DNA of 64,000 nt from Nocardioides oceani (GCF_030412965.1 NZ_JAUHJQ010000010.1:62001-126000), one strand, 5' to 3'; numbered from the stretch's first letter, positions 13,598-23,014 are shown. Notes: generated from the sequence alone by a model not told the origin. Numbers and translations are program-made.

Positions 13598-16387
13598 TCA
13601 GTCGGCGATGGCGGAGTACGCGACGACACCGCGCCGCAGCCGCTTGACCACGTCGCGGGCGGTGGCCCGCAACGGGGTGTCGCCGGCGGCGTCGGCCACC
13701 TGGCCGGCGAGGTCGAGCAGCTGCTTCATCCAGCGCACGAAGTCACCCGCGGCGAGCTCGGAGGCGCCGAGGACGTCGTCGAGCTCGTCGCCCTCGGCCC
13801 AGCGGTAGGCCATCCAGGCGAACCCGAGGTCGGGCTGGCGCAGGAAGTCGAGGCGGTGCTCCTTCTCGAGCCGGTCGAGGTCGCCCCACAGGCGCACCAT
13901 CTCCTCGACGACCCCGCGCACGCGGCCACCGGGGATGCGCGGGGACGACTGGTCGTCGGCCCGCCGCGCCTCGAAGACCAGCACGGAGAGCACCGCCGCG
14001 AGCTCGGAGGCGGTGAGGTCGTCCCAGAGGCCGTGCCGCATGCACTCGGCCGCCAGCAGGTCCATGTCGGAGTAGATCCGCATCAGGTGCCGGCCGCGGT
14101 CGGTGACGGTCTCGCCCTCGAGGTAGTCCAGGACGCTGAGCACGTCGCAGACCCGGTCGAACTGCCGGGCGACGGTGTTGGTCCGCTGCTCCACCCGTCG
14201 GGCCAGGGTCGCGGCGTCCCGCTCCAGCTTGAAGTACCGCTCGGCCCAGCGGCTGTGGTCCTCGCGCTCCGGGCAGGCGTGGCAGGGGTGCGCCTTGAGC
14301 TGGCGACGCAGCTCGGCGACCTCGGGGTCGACGTCGGCGTCGGGCGAGCCCTTGCGCCGGCGCACGGCGGGCGGCAGGTCGCGGGTGCGGTCGCGCAGGG
14401 CCGAGGCGAGGTCGCGCCGCATCTGCGGGTTGCGGCCGTTGAAGCTGCGCGGCACCCGCAGCCGGGCCAGGGACTCCACGGGGGTCTGGAAGTCGATCAT
14501 CGCGAGCCGGCGCGCCTGCCGGTCCAGCGTGACGACGTACGGCCGGGGGCCCTCGTCGCTGTAGCCGGGGTCGACCACGACGGCGTACCCCGCGAACTTG
14601 CCGGACGGCACGTCGATGACGTCGCCGGGCTTGAGCCGCGCGAGCGAGGCGATGACCTCGTCGCGGCGGTCCTGGCGGCGGGACCGGCTCGCCTCCTTCT
14701 CGACGTCGGAGATCCGTCGGCGCAGCGCGGCGTACTCCATGAAGTCGCCGAGGTGGCACTGCGCCGCCTCGCGGTAGCCCTCGAGCGCGTCCTCGCTCTT
14801 CCGCAGCTGCCGGGCGAGCCCGACGACGGCCTTGTCGGCCTGGAACTGCGCGAAGGACTGCTCGAGCAGCTCGCGCGAGCGCGCCCGGCCGAACTGGCTG
14901 ACCAGGTTGACCGCCATGTTGTACGACGGGCGGAACGACGAGCGGAGCGGGTAGGTGCGGGTCGAGGCCAGGCCGGCCAGCTCGCGGGGGTTCATGCCCG
15001 GCTGCCACATGACGACGCCGTGGCCCTCGACGTCGAGGCCGCGACGGCCGGCGCGGCCGGTCAGCTGGGTGTACTCCCCCGGAGTGATGTCGGCGTGGGT
15101 CTCGCCGTTCCACTTGCTGAGCTTCTCGATGACCACCGTGCGCGCCGGCATGTTGATGCCCAGCGCGAGCGTCTCGGTGGCGAAGACGACCTTGCACAGC
15201 CCGCGGAGGAACAGCTCCTCGACGCACTGCTTGAACGCCGGGAGCATGCCGGCGTGGTGGGCCGCGACGCCGCGGGTGAGGCCGTCGAGGAAGTCGTGGT
15301 AGCCCAGGACGTGCAGGTCCTCCTTGGCCAGGTGGCGGGTCGCCTCCTCGACGTAGGTGGTGATCTCGTCGCGCTCGGCCGGCGTGGTCAGCCGCACCCC
15401 GGCGTTGAGGCACTGGGTGACCGCGGCGTCGCAGCCGACCCGGCTGAAGATGAACACGATGGCCGGGAGCAGGTTCTCCCGCTCGAGCCGGTCGATGACG
15501 TCGTACCGGCTGGGGATCCAGACCCGGCGCCCGTTGCCGACCTGCCGCGCCCCGCGGGCGCCCGAGCCGCGCGGGGAGCGCCGGTCCTTGATCCGCGAGG
15601 CGGCCCAGTCGTCGCGGGCCACCTTCATCAGCTCGTCGTTGACCGGTGCGCCCTCCTTGACGAAGCCGGCGGCGGCGTCGACGTCGGAGGAGGCGAACAG
15701 GTCCAGCAGCCGGCGCCCGACCATGACGTGCTGGTAGAGCGGCACCGGCCGCTTCTCCTCCACGATGGTGGCGGTGTCGCCGCGGACGGTCTCGAGCCAC
15801 TCGCCGAACTCCTCGGCGTTCGAGACCGTGGCCGACAGCGAGATCAGCGACACCGACTCCGGCAGGTGGATGATGACCTCCTCCCAGACCGCGCCGCGCG
15901 ACCGGTCGGCGAGGTAGTGGACCTCGTCCATCACCACGTAGCCGAGCCCGATCAGGGTCCGCGAGCCGGCGTAGAGCATGTTGCGCAGCACCTCGGTGGT
16001 CATCACCACGATCGGCGCCTCGCCGTTGACCACGTTGTCGCCGGTCAGCAGGCCGACCTGCTCGGGGCCGTAGCGGCGCACCAGGTCGTTGTACTTCTGG
16101 TTGGACAGCGCCTTGATCGGCGTGGTGTAGAACGCCTTGCGGCCGGTGGCCAGCGCCAGGTGGATCGCGAACTCGCCGACGATGGTCTTGCCCGAGCCGG
16201 TCGGGGCGGCGACGAGCACCCCGCGCCCCTCCTCGATGTGCTCGCAGGCGCGCACCTGGAACTCGTCGAGCGGGAAGTCGTGGAGCGCGCGGAAGTCCTT
16301 GAGCACCGGGTGCTGCTTGGTCGCGCGGTACGCCGCGTAGCGCTGCGCCGGGGTGAGCTGCTCGTCGTCGTGCTGCTCGGCGGTCAT
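13598..16387 (-). CDS. helY: HelY/Ski2-Mtr4-type DEAD/DEAH RNA helicase
   Basis: 929 aa superfamily-2 helicase. Walker A AAPTGSGKT at 60-68, DEVH box at 154-157, LSATVSN about 180, HHAGMLPAFK and TETLALGINMPAR around 385-420, and motif VI QLTGRAGRRGLD about 450. A long C-terminal region matches the rRNA-processing arch/DSHCT layout, with HPCHACPERE (about 690) carrying a Cys pair. Probably remodels structured RNA for the degradosome. ATG at 16387 overlaps the upstream lipid-kinase stop by 4 nt. In actinobacteria this helicase commonly ends the pafBC-tatAC neighbourhood, as here. Confidence 0.92.
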   Translation of the reverse strand: MTAEQHDDEQLTPAQRYAAYRATKQHPVLKDFRALHDFPLDEFQVRACEHIEEGRGVLVAAPTGSGKTIVGEFAIHLALATGRKAFYTTPIKALSNQKYNDLVRRYGPEQVGLLTGDNVVNGEAPIVVMTTEVLRNMLYAGSRTLIGLGYVVMDEVHYLADRSRGAVWEEVIIHLPESVSLISLSATVSNAEEFGEWLETVRGDTATIVEEKRPVPLYQHVMVGRRLLDLFASSDVDAAAGFVKEGAPVNDELMKVARDDWAASRIKDRRSPRGSGARGARQVGNGRRVWIPSRYDVIDRLERENLLPAIVFIFSRVGCDAAVTQCLNAGVRLTTPAERDEITTYVEEATRHLAKEDLHVLGYHDFLDGLTRGVAAHHAGMLPAFKQCVEELFLRGLCKVVFATETLALGINMPARTVVIEKLSKWNGETHADITPGEYTQLTGRAGRRGLDVEGHGVVMWQPGMNPRELAGLASTRTYPLRSSFRPSYNMAVNLVSQFGRARSRELLEQSFAQFQADKAVVGLARQLRKSEDALEGYREAAQCHLGDFMEYAALRRRISDVEKEASRSRRQDRRDEVIASLARLKPGDVIDVPSGKFAGYAVVVDPGYSDEGPRPYVVTLDRQARRLAMIDFQTPVESLARLRVPRSFNGRNPQMRRDLASALRDRTRDLPPAVRRRKGSPDADVDPEVAELRRQLKAHPCHACPEREDHSRWAERYFKLERDAATLARRVEQRTNTVARQFDRVCDVLSVLDYLEGETVTDRGRHLMRIYSDMDLLAAECMRHGLWDDLTASELAAVLSVLVFEARRADDQSSPRIPGGRVRGVVEEMVRLWGDLDRLEKEHRLDFLRQPDLGFAWMAYRWAEGDELDDVLGASELAAGDFVRWMKQLLDLAGQVADAAGDTPLRATARDVVKRLRRGVVAYSAIAD

Positions 16388-17265
16388 GCGAGAACGGTAA
16401 GCGCGCCGGGAGCGGCCTCGACGGTCAGGGGCAGCGCGCCGAACCGCTCGCCGTCGGCGTACGACACGATGCCCGGCGCCGCGACGGTCACGGAGCGGAC
16501 CCGGTGGTGCTCGTACTGGGGCAGGACGGTGTGCGTGCCCGCGAACAGACGCGGGTAGGCGCGCACCAGGCCGACCTTGCTCAGCGGCTTGATGATCACG
16601 ACGTCCAGCATGCCGTCGTCGAGCAAGGCGCCCTCGGTGATGCGCAGCCCGCCGCCGAACGAGGGTCCGTTGCCGACGGCCACGAGCATGGCGTCGGTGC
16701 GGACCCGGCGGCCGTCGAGCTCGAGGGTGTAGGGCAGCGGCTCGAAGACGCGCAGCTCGGCGAGCGTGGCGAGGTTGTAGCGCATCTGCCCGCGGGGCCA
16801 GGTCATCGCGTTGGCGCGCTCGTTGACGATCGCGTCGAAGCCGGCGGCGAGCACGGTGACGAAGTACCGGGCGCCGGACCGGGCCAGGTCGATGGTCCGG
16901 GTCCGGCCGCCGATGACCCGGTCGGCGGCGGCGAGCGGGTCGGTCCGCGGCAGGCCGAGGTTGCGCGCGACGTCGTTGCCGGTCCCCGCGGGCACCAAGC
17001 CCAGCGGTACGCCGGTCCCGGCGAGCGCCTGGACGGCGAGGTGCGCCATCCCGTCCCCGCCGCAGACCACCAGCGCCTCCACGCCGTCGGCGACCGCCGC
17101 CCGGGCGAGGTCCAGCGCCTCGTCGGCGTCCCGGCCGACCAGGTCGCGCACGCCGAGGCCGGCGTCGCGGAACCGGCCGAGCGCCGCCGTGCGGTGGCGG
17201 GCGCCGCGGCCCTTGCCGGCCGAGGGGTTCGTCAGGAGCGCGATCTCGCGGGAGCTGCCGGCCAC
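16384..17265 (-). CDS. Diacylglycerol/sphingosine kinase-like lipid kinase
   Basis: 293 aa DAGK_cat protein. N-terminal TNPSAGKGRG, the GGDGMAHLAVQAL ATP-binding loop (about 75) and VPAGTGNDVARNLG (about 98) are diagnostic; C-terminal VSYADGER matches the family end. It phosphorylates diacylglycerol or a related lipid at the membrane. GTG start with TAGGTT 7 nt upstream; ATGA overlap with helY. Exact lipid substrate unknown. Confidence 0.9.
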   Translation of the reverse strand: MAGSSREIALLTNPSAGKGRGARHRTAALGRFRDAGLGVRDLVGRDADEALDLARAAVADGVEALVVCGGDGMAHLAVQALAGTGVPLGLVPAGTGNDVARNLGLPRTDPLAAADRVIGGRTRTIDLARSGARYFVTVLAAGFDAIVNERANAMTWPRGQMRYNLATLAELRVFEPLPYTLELDGRRVRTDAMLVAVGNGPSFGGGLRITEGALLDDGMLDVVIIKPLSKVGLVRAYPRLFAGTHTVLPQYEHHRVRSVTVAAPGIVSYADGERFGALPLTVEAAPGALTVLA

Positions 17266-17272
17266 GCGCGAG

Positions 17273-17278
17273 AACCTA
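17273..17278 (-). promoter_or_regulatory. Leaderless -10 box of the lipid kinase gene
   Basis: TAGGTT on the minus strand, 7 nt before the GTG at 17265. It would drive the lipid kinase-helY pair. Confidence 0.5.
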
Positions 17279-17313
17279 CCGCCGCGGCCCGGGCCCCGGC
17301 GCGGATCGGCCGA

Positions 17314-18273
17314 TCAGCGGAGCGCGGCGCGGGCCAGCCGCCGGGCCCGGTGGTGCGACATGCGCCGCCACACGACCTGCTGGAGCGCCAGCGTGGCCCA
17401 CCCGGCGAGCACCATCCCGGCGACGTTCACCACCAGCTGCAGCACGCTGCCCACGACCTCGTCGGTCGCCCCGAAGGCCACGCCGAGCGCGACGTTGCCG
17501 GCCGCCGGCACCGTCGTCACCGAGATGAACACCCCCGACAGGCCGCCCACCTTGGCCGAGGTCAGCGACAGCACGCCGGCTGCCGCGGCGATGAGCGCGA
17601 CCACGAAGGACCACCGGTCCGGTGAGTAGATGAAGTCGGTCCCGGGGCGCTCGCCGGTCACGTCGGAGGCGTGGACCCACCCGAGCCACCGACCGACGAG
17701 GGCGGCGACCGTGGCCACGGCGATGGCCACCGCGAAGCCGACCACGAGCGTGCGCGTCGCCCGACCGAAGAGGGAGCCGCGCCGTCGCACCGCCGCCAGT
17801 CCGAGCGCCGCGATCGCCACGAACTCCGGGCCCAGGACCATCGCGCCGATCACCAGCACCTGGGAGTCGACCACGATCGCGACCGAGGCCAGCAGCGTGG
17901 CCAGGGTCATGAAGGCAAGGTAGGTCCAGTTCAGCTCCGACTCCTCGTACGCCCGCTGGGTGACGTCGGCCCAGACCACGGCGTCGGCGCTCGAGCCGGG
18001 CGTGTGCCGCTCGGCGTCGTAGCCGGCGCGCGAGACCCAGGTCGTCACCGGCTCGAGGTGGATCGTCCCGCACTCGGGCACGCCGAGCCGGTCGAGCCGG
18101 TCGACGATGTCGTTCGCCGCCTCGCGGGCCACGTCGGCGAGCACGAGGTCGCCCGGCGGGAGCCGGGAGGCGCCGGCCAGGACGGCGAGCTGGCTGACGG
18201 CGGGGTCGCCGTCGAGCGCGGCGACGACCTGCTCGGTCAGCTCGGCGGGCGAGGTGATCCGCAGCTGGAGCAT
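17314..18273 (-). CDS. DUF389 membrane protein
   Basis: 319 aa. A soluble N-terminal ~110 residues is followed by about six hydrophobic segments, including a family-typical VIGAMVLGPEFVAIAALGLA (about 165) and VGGLSGVFISVTTVPAAGNVALG (about 245). DUF389 proteins are uncharacterised polytopic membrane proteins. The ATG at 18273 is preferred to the longer frame because the upstream part is Arg/Pro/Gly-rich; a CAGACT hexamer lies 7 nt before it. No function can be assigned. Confidence 0.85.
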   Translation of the reverse strand: MLQLRITSPAELTEQVVAALDGDPAVSQLAVLAGASRLPPGDLVLADVAREAANDIVDRLDRLGVPECGTIHLEPVTTWVSRAGYDAERHTPGSSADAVVWADVTQRAYEESELNWTYLAFMTLATLLASVAIVVDSQVLVIGAMVLGPEFVAIAALGLAAVRRRGSLFGRATRTLVVGFAVAIAVATVAALVGRWLGWVHASDVTGERPGTDFIYSPDRWSFVVALIAAAAGVLSLTSAKVGGLSGVFISVTTVPAAGNVALGVAFGATDEVVGSVLQLVVNVAGMVLAGWATLALQQVVWRRMSHHRARRLARAALR

Positions 18274-18331
18274 GGCGCGCAGTCTGCACCCTGCCGGCCG
18301 GTCTCGCCCGGCGGGCCCGGCGGGCCGGCCG

Positions 18332-18760
18332 CTACCGCGAGCGGCGCTCGTCCCCGAGCCGCAGCAACGCCGCGTAGCGCTCCGGTGCCGCGCCGACGGC
18401 ACGGGCCAGCCGCTCGAGCGCGTCGAGGACGCGGTCGGCGGTGAACGTCGTCCCCGGCACGGCGAGCGCCATCCGGTCCTCCCGGCGTACGACGTCGACC
18501 TGGCCGTGCCGCCAGGCTTGGTGCGCCCGTCGGCGCGCGTCCTCGTCTGCCACCGGGGCCGGCCAGGCCTCGTCGACGGCGAGCAGGTCGCAGGCCAGTC
18601 GCTCGGTGCCGCCCGAGCCGCCGCTGAGCAGGCCTCGGACCAGGTGACCGGTCCGGACGCCGGTCTCGGGGCTCCACGTCACCTCACCCGCGCCGAGCCA
18701 CTCGGGGAGGTCGAAGGGGTCCTGGGGCTCCAGCACGGGGGCCGTCACGGGCGCCGTCAC
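18332..18760 (-). CDS. Hypothetical protein, coupled to tatC
   Basis: 142 aa, not recognised. GTG at 18760 overlaps the tatC stop (GTGA), and strong codon bias supports a real gene. It starts with Ala/Pro/Val repeats (TAPVTAPV), then FDLPEWLGAGEVTWSPETG and a helical C-terminal half. No signal peptide, membrane segment or known motif. Co-translation with tatC suggests co-expression with the export machinery but not necessarily a role in it. Confidence 0.7.
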   Translation of the reverse strand: MTAPVTAPVLEPQDPFDLPEWLGAGEVTWSPETGVRTGHLVRGLLSGGSGGTERLACDLLAVDEAWPAPVADEDARRRAHQAWRHGQVDVVRREDRMALAVPGTTFTADRVLDALERLARAVGAAPERYAALLRLGDERRSR

Positions 18761-19602
18761 AGGGGCGAGAGCGCGTCGTCGTCCCACTGGTCGGTGCTGT
18801 CGGCGCCGCGGCCGCGCGAGCGGTCGACGAGCCGGGCGACGAGCTCGGCGACGAGGAACAGCACGAGCATGGGGAGGGCGAGCATCAACATGGAGAACGG
18901 GTCGGTGGAGGGGGTCGCGACGGCGGCGAAGATGAACGTGCCGATGACGATCCAGGGTCGGTAGCGGCCCAGGGCCTTGCCGCTGACCACGCCGGCCAGG
19001 TTGAGCATGATGACGAACAGCGGGATCTCGAAGGCGACGCCGAAGACGAGCAGCATCCGGGTGAAGAAGCCGAAGTACTCCCCGAACTCGACGAGGTTCT
19101 GCAGGCCCTCCGGCGTGAAGCCGATGAGGACTTCAAGCCCCTTGGGCAGCACGTAGTAGCCGGTCGCGACGCCGATGATGAAGATCGGTCCGGCGACGGC
19201 GGCGAAGACGCGGGTCCAGCGGCGCTCGTGGGAGTGCAGGCCCGGCACGATGAACGCCCAGATCTGGTAGAGCCAGAACGGGCTGCTCGCGACGATCGCC
19301 GCGACGCCGGCGAGCTTGAGCTGCAGGAGCAGCGGTCCGCCGGCCGAGGCGATGTAGGCGGTGGTCTCGGCCTGGCCCTCGAGGGCGGCCTGGGCGTCGT
19401 AGTAGGGGTCGAGGATCAGGTCGAGGAGCCAGGGGTCGTAGACGACCAGGCCGACCACGAAGGCGATGAGGAAGAACACGACCGCCTTGAGCAGCCGCGC
19501 CCGCAGCTCGCGCAGGTGGTCGGACAGCGCCATGCGGCCGTCCGCGCCCACCGGGTGGTGCGGTCGACCCCTGAAGAGGTCGAGGACCCCGGAGATGGAC
19601 AA
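18757..19602 (-). CDS. tatC: Sec-independent protein translocase subunit TatC
   Basis: 281 aa with six membrane segments; it recognises twin-arginine signal peptides. The N-terminal family motif ALSDHLRELRARLLK is at about 25-39, with PFWLYQIWAFIVPGLHSHER about 110 and FEIPLFVIMLNLAGVV about 195. TTG at 19602 is kept because actinobacterial TatC proteins often carry such an N-terminal extension; the ATG at 19533 would give a shorter form. It lies 13 bp after tatA in the same transcript. Confidence 0.95.
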   Translation of the reverse strand: MSISGVLDLFRGRPHHPVGADGRMALSDHLRELRARLLKAVVFFLIAFVVGLVVYDPWLLDLILDPYYDAQAALEGQAETTAYIASAGGPLLLQLKLAGVAAIVASSPFWLYQIWAFIVPGLHSHERRWTRVFAAVAGPIFIIGVATGYYVLPKGLEVLIGFTPEGLQNLVEFGEYFGFFTRMLLVFGVAFEIPLFVIMLNLAGVVSGKALGRYRPWIVIGTFIFAAVATPSTDPFSMLMLALPMLVLFLVAELVARLVDRSRGRGADSTDQWDDDALSPL

Positions 19603-19615
19603 GCGGGACCCTGGA

Positions 19616-19882
19616 TCAGGCGGTGTCGCCGCGGCGCTGGCGCTCGGTCTCGGCGTCGAGCTGCGCCTGCTGGCGCGCCTCGAGCTCGCGCTGCTCGGGG
19701 GTCTTGGTGGCGTCGTCCTCGTCGTCGTCCATCAGGCCCTTGGTCTCGGCCTTGAAGATGCGCAGCGCCCGCCCGCTGCCTCGCGCGAGCTCCGGGAGCT
19801 TGGAGGCACCGAACAGCAGGATCAGCACGGCCAGGATGATGAGCAGCTCGGTGGTGCCGAGGCCTGCGACGAGCGGAGACAT
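19616..19882 (-). CDS. tatA: Twin-arginine translocase subunit TatA
   Basis: 88 aa: one N-terminal membrane helix (GTTELLIILAVLILLFG), the Phe-Gly hinge, an amphipathic helix (KLPELARGSGRALRIFK) and a charged acidic/Gln-rich tail. Forms the Tat pore with TatC. ATG at 19882 is chosen because GAGGA lies 6 nt upstream; an in-frame GTG four codons earlier is the GTG of that ribosome site. Confidence 0.95.
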   Translation of the reverse strand: MSPLVAGLGTTELLIILAVLILLFGASKLPELARGSGRALRIFKAETKGLMDDDEDDATKTPEQRELEARQQAQLDAETERQRRGDTA

Positions 19883-19930
19883 GGAGATCCTCACGGGTGC
19901 TGGAGTGCGGGGGTGGGGTGCCCGGTCAGT

Positions 19931-20944
19931 CTACGCCGGGTCGGGGTAGAGGCTCAGCGCCTGCTCCACGGCGGCGGTGAACGGCTCGGTGAACTCTCGG
20001 GGCACGACGACCCGGCCGTGCGGCGCCAGCCGGAGCAGCAGCCGCAGCAGCCAGCGGTCGTCGGCGACGACCAGGTCCACCTCGAGCGAGCCGTCGTCCC
20101 GGGGCCGGACGTCCTCGACGGGGTAGTACTCGGTGACCCAGCGGGCCGGCGGGTCGAGGTGGAGGGTGACCCGGCGGGTCTCCTCGGACTGGCTGAAGAT
20201 CCCCTCCCCCAGGTCCCGCGGGGCGGTCGGCTCGGTCTCGATCGGCTCGTCGAGGACCTCCAGCCCCTGGATCCGGTCGAGCCGGAACAGCCGGGGCGCC
20301 TCGGCCCCGTGGTCCCACGCGTCGAGGTAGGTCCAGCCGTGGTGGGTCACCACGCCGCGCGGGTCGACCACGCGCTCGGACTGCTCGTCGCGGCTCGGCA
20401 CCCAGTAGGTCATCCGGACCTGCCGCCGTTCGTCGGCGGCCTGCTGGAGGCGCGTCGCCCGCAGGGCGAGGTCGACGTCGGCGGCGTCGAGGCCGGGGTC
20501 GACGCGCGGCGCGGCCTCCGCGGCCGCGGCCTCGAGCTTGGCCAGGGCGCGGTCGACGATCCCGCGGGTCTCCTCGCCGGCACCGCCCCGCAGCGCGCGC
20601 AGGGCGACGATGATCGCGGTCGCCTCCGTGGGCGTCAGCCGCAGCGGGCGAGCCAGGTAGTCGGCGTTGGAGATCCGGATGACGCCGTCCGCCTCGGGTC
20701 CCTCCAGGGAGTCGAGGTCGACGTCGATCAGGTCGTCGGGGTAGCCGCCCGGGAGGCCGACCATCAGGAGCACCTTGAGGTCCTTGACGACCTGCTCGGG
20801 AGGTACGCCGAGGGCCGCCGCGGCGTCGTCGACGCGGACCTGGCCGTGGGCGTGGAGGTACGGCACGAGCGCGAGCAGTCGGCCGACCTGGTCCTTGGCC
20901 CCGCTCGCGGCCGGCTTGGCGCGGGATGCCCGCCGGGCGCTCAC
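19931..20944 (-). CDS. pafC: WYL-domain transcriptional regulator PafC
   Basis: 337 aa: an N-terminal HTH-like region (VGRLLALVPYLHAHGQVRVD, DDAAAALGVPPEQVVKDLK) and a central/C-terminal WYL domain (HHGWTYLDAWDHGAEAPRLF). GTG at 20944 overlaps the pafB stop. In mycobacteria PafB and PafC form a heterodimer that activates RecA-independent DNA-damage genes; gene order pafB-pafC-tatA-tatC here is the typical one, so the assignment is firm. Confidence 0.92.
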   Translation of the reverse strand: MSARRASRAKPAASGAKDQVGRLLALVPYLHAHGQVRVDDAAAALGVPPEQVVKDLKVLLMVGLPGGYPDDLIDVDLDSLEGPEADGVIRISNADYLARPLRLTPTEATAIIVALRALRGGAGEETRGIVDRALAKLEAAAAEAAPRVDPGLDAADVDLALRATRLQQAADERRQVRMTYWVPSRDEQSERVVDPRGVVTHHGWTYLDAWDHGAEAPRLFRLDRIQGLEVLDEPIETEPTAPRDLGEGIFSQSEETRRVTLHLDPPARWVTEYYPVEDVRPRDDGSLEVDLVVADDRWLLRLLLRLAPHGRVVVPREFTEPFTAAVEQALSLYPDPA

Positions 20945-21939
20945 GACGCCCGCTCCCCCGGCCGGACGCTCTCCAGCGCGGCCCGGAGCCGGGCGACGAC
21001 GGTCTCGCGCAGCCAGGCCGGCTCCTCGACGACCACGTCCGCGCCGTGGGCGAGGATCTCGTCGGCCGCACCGGGGATGCCGCGCGTCAGCACGAGACGG
21101 TCCCACGCGGTCCGCTCGTCGGGGCCGGGCACGCCGGTCTGGGTCTCGTCGGCGTTGCGGCGCAGCGCGTACCCGGCGCCGGCGCGCACCAGCACGACGG
21201 TGCGGTCGCTGCTCGGCGGTGGCGCCAGCCGGCGGGCCACCTCGCGCACGTCGGTGCCGGGCGGGACGTCGTACGAGCCCGGCTCGCCGGTGCGGCGCGC
21301 CTCGCCCTGCACGCGCGAGAGCCGGAAGACCCGCTCCGCACCGCGGTCGGTGTCCAGCCCGACGACGTACCACCGCCCCGAGTAGCGCGCGACGCCCCAC
21401 GGCTGCAGGTGCCGCCGTGTCGGCGTCACCTCGCCGCTGCGCAGGTAGTCGAACTCGACCGGGGTGCGCTCCGTGGTGGCCTCGAGGAACACGTCGAACG
21501 ACGGCTCGTCGGCGGTCAGGCGCGGCTCGACGATGTCGAGGGCGCTGACGTCGACGGGTACGCCGAGGGCGACCAGCTTGCGGACCGCCTCGGTCGTGGC
21601 GTCGGCGAGCCGCGCGTGCTCCCACACCTTGGTGGCCAGGGCGATCACGGAGGCCTCGTCGGCCTCCAGGTCGATGGCCGGCAGCGCGAACTCGTCGGGG
21701 CGGATCCGGTAGCCCGGCTCGTCGTCGAAGTAGGCGTCGATCTGCCCGACCTCGATCGGCACGCCGAGCGAGCGCAGCTCGTCCTTGTCGCGCTCGAACA
21801 TCTTCTCGAACGCCTCGTCGCTCGTCCCCGGGTAAAGGATCGAGCGAATCCGCTCCTTGGGCACGAACCGGCGCTGGACGAGCAGCATGATGAGCAGGTT
21901 GAGCAGCCGCTCGGTCTTCTTGCCGGTCGTCCCGCTCAT
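20941..21939 (-). CDS. pafB: WYL-domain transcriptional regulator PafB
   Basis: 332 aa, starting GTTGKKTERLLNLLIMLLV, with an HTH that includes YPGTSDEAFEKMFERDKDEL (about 40-60) and a WYL core (YSGRWYVVGLDTDRGAERVF). Partner of PafC. ATG at 21939 is preceded by GGGAG at 5 nt. It is separated from pafA by an FKBP lipoprotein gene, an insertion relative to the usual pafA-pafB-pafC order. Confidence 0.92.
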   Translation of the reverse strand: MSGTTGKKTERLLNLLIMLLVQRRFVPKERIRSILYPGTSDEAFEKMFERDKDELRSLGVPIEVGQIDAYFDDEPGYRIRPDEFALPAIDLEADEASVIALATKVWEHARLADATTEAVRKLVALGVPVDVSALDIVEPRLTADEPSFDVFLEATTERTPVEFDYLRSGEVTPTRRHLQPWGVARYSGRWYVVGLDTDRGAERVFRLSRVQGEARRTGEPGSYDVPPGTDVREVARRLAPPPSSDRTVVLVRAGAGYALRRNADETQTGVPGPDERTAWDRLVLTRGIPGAADEILAHGADVVVEEPAWLRETVVARLRAALESVRPGERAS

Positions 21940-21994
21940 CGCTCTCCCGTCCTCGCCCGCGTGCGCCCCGGCCGCGCACGACCGGGGCGCCGCG

Positions 21995-22948
21995 TCACTG
22001 CGCCGAGATGATGTCGACGACGAAGTACAGCGTGCTGCCGGCCGGGATCGAGGGCTGGGACTGGTCACCGTAGCCGAGGTCCGGCGGGATGGAGAGCAGG
22101 ACGCGGCTGCCGACCTTCAGACCGGAGAGTCCGTAGGTCCAGCCCTCGACGACGCCCTGGAGGGAGAACTCGGCCGGCTGCTTGGAGTAGGACTCGTCGA
22201 ACGGCTTGCCGGCGGCGTACACCATGCCGAGGTAGTCGGCCTTGATGGTGCTCGACGCGGTGATCTCCTCGCCCTTGCCCTCGCGGACGACGTGACGCAG
22301 CAGCTCGCCGTCGGCGTCGGGCTTCGGCAGGCCCTGGAAGCGCAGGCGGACCGGGTCGCCCTTCGGGCCGAAGACGATGCCGGGCAGCTGGGCTGCGGGC
22401 ACGTCCTTCGGCGCCGGCGGGACGAACTCCTCGACGAGGTCGACCAGGACCAGGACGGAGTCCTGGTTGGCGATGTTGAGCTGCGGGTTGCCGACCTCGC
22501 CGAAGGCCTCCTCGGCGGAGGCGGTCACGGCCACGCGCGAGCCGAGCGTCTGGCCCTCCAGTGCGTCCGCGAAGATCGGCGCGAGGTCCTCGCCGACCGT
22601 CAGCGTCTGCGGCTCGCCGCCCTTGTCGTAGGTGCTGTACGCCTTGGTCTCGGTGTAGCCGTTGCCGATCCAGATGTGGGTGACGACCCGGTCGCCGTCC
22701 TCGAGCTCCGCGCCGTCGCCCTCGACCAGCGTCTCGGCCTCGATGTCACCGGCCTCCATCACGCCCTTCCACTCGACCTTCGGCTGCTCGCCGATGTCGC
22801 CGGTGACCTCCACGGCGTCGAGCCGCTCGTAGTCACCGGAGGCGCCGGCGTCGCCCTCGTCGTCACCGCAGGCGGTCAACGACGCGGCGAGGAGGACGGG
22901 GACCAGGACGAGCGCGGGGCGACGGAGTCGTCGGAGCACAGGGTTCAC
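21995..22948 (-). CDS. Lipoprotein with tandem FKBP-type peptidyl-prolyl isomerase domains
   Basis: 317 aa. A basic N-terminus, hydrophobic stretch and lipobox LTAC place the lipid-modified Cys at 27. The C-terminal ~110 residues are a canonical FKBP domain (AGKPFDESYSKQPAEFSL, VEGWTYGLSGLKVGSRVLLS, GYGDQSQPSIPAGSTLYFVVD). The middle (about 75-175) is a more diverged FKBP-like domain. It should fold or isomerise proteins at the outer face of the membrane. It sits between pafA and pafB on the same strand, with its own upstream TAGGGT. Confidence 0.9.
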   Translation of the reverse strand: MNPVLRRLRRPALVLVPVLLAASLTACGDDEGDAGASGDYERLDAVEVTGDIGEQPKVEWKGVMEAGDIEAETLVEGDGAELEDGDRVVTHIWIGNGYTETKAYSTYDKGGEPQTLTVGEDLAPIFADALEGQTLGSRVAVTASAEEAFGEVGNPQLNIANQDSVLVLVDLVEEFVPPAPKDVPAAQLPGIVFGPKGDPVRLRFQGLPKPDADGELLRHVVREGKGEEITASSTIKADYLGMVYAAGKPFDESYSKQPAEFSLQGVVEGWTYGLSGLKVGSRVLLSIPPDLGYGDQSQPSIPAGSTLYFVVDIISAQ

Positions 22949-22978
22949 CTTCGAGGCTGGGCGGTCGGAGCGGCGCTC

Positions 22979-22984
22979 ACCCTA
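22979..22984 (-). promoter_or_regulatory. -10 box of the FKBP gene (leadered)
   Basis: TAGGGT on the minus strand, 30 nt before the GTG at 22948, leaving a short leader without a strong Shine-Dalgarno. Confidence 0.4.
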
Positions 22985-23014
22985 CAAGCGGTCCCTGAGA
23001 GGACGCTGGGCGGC

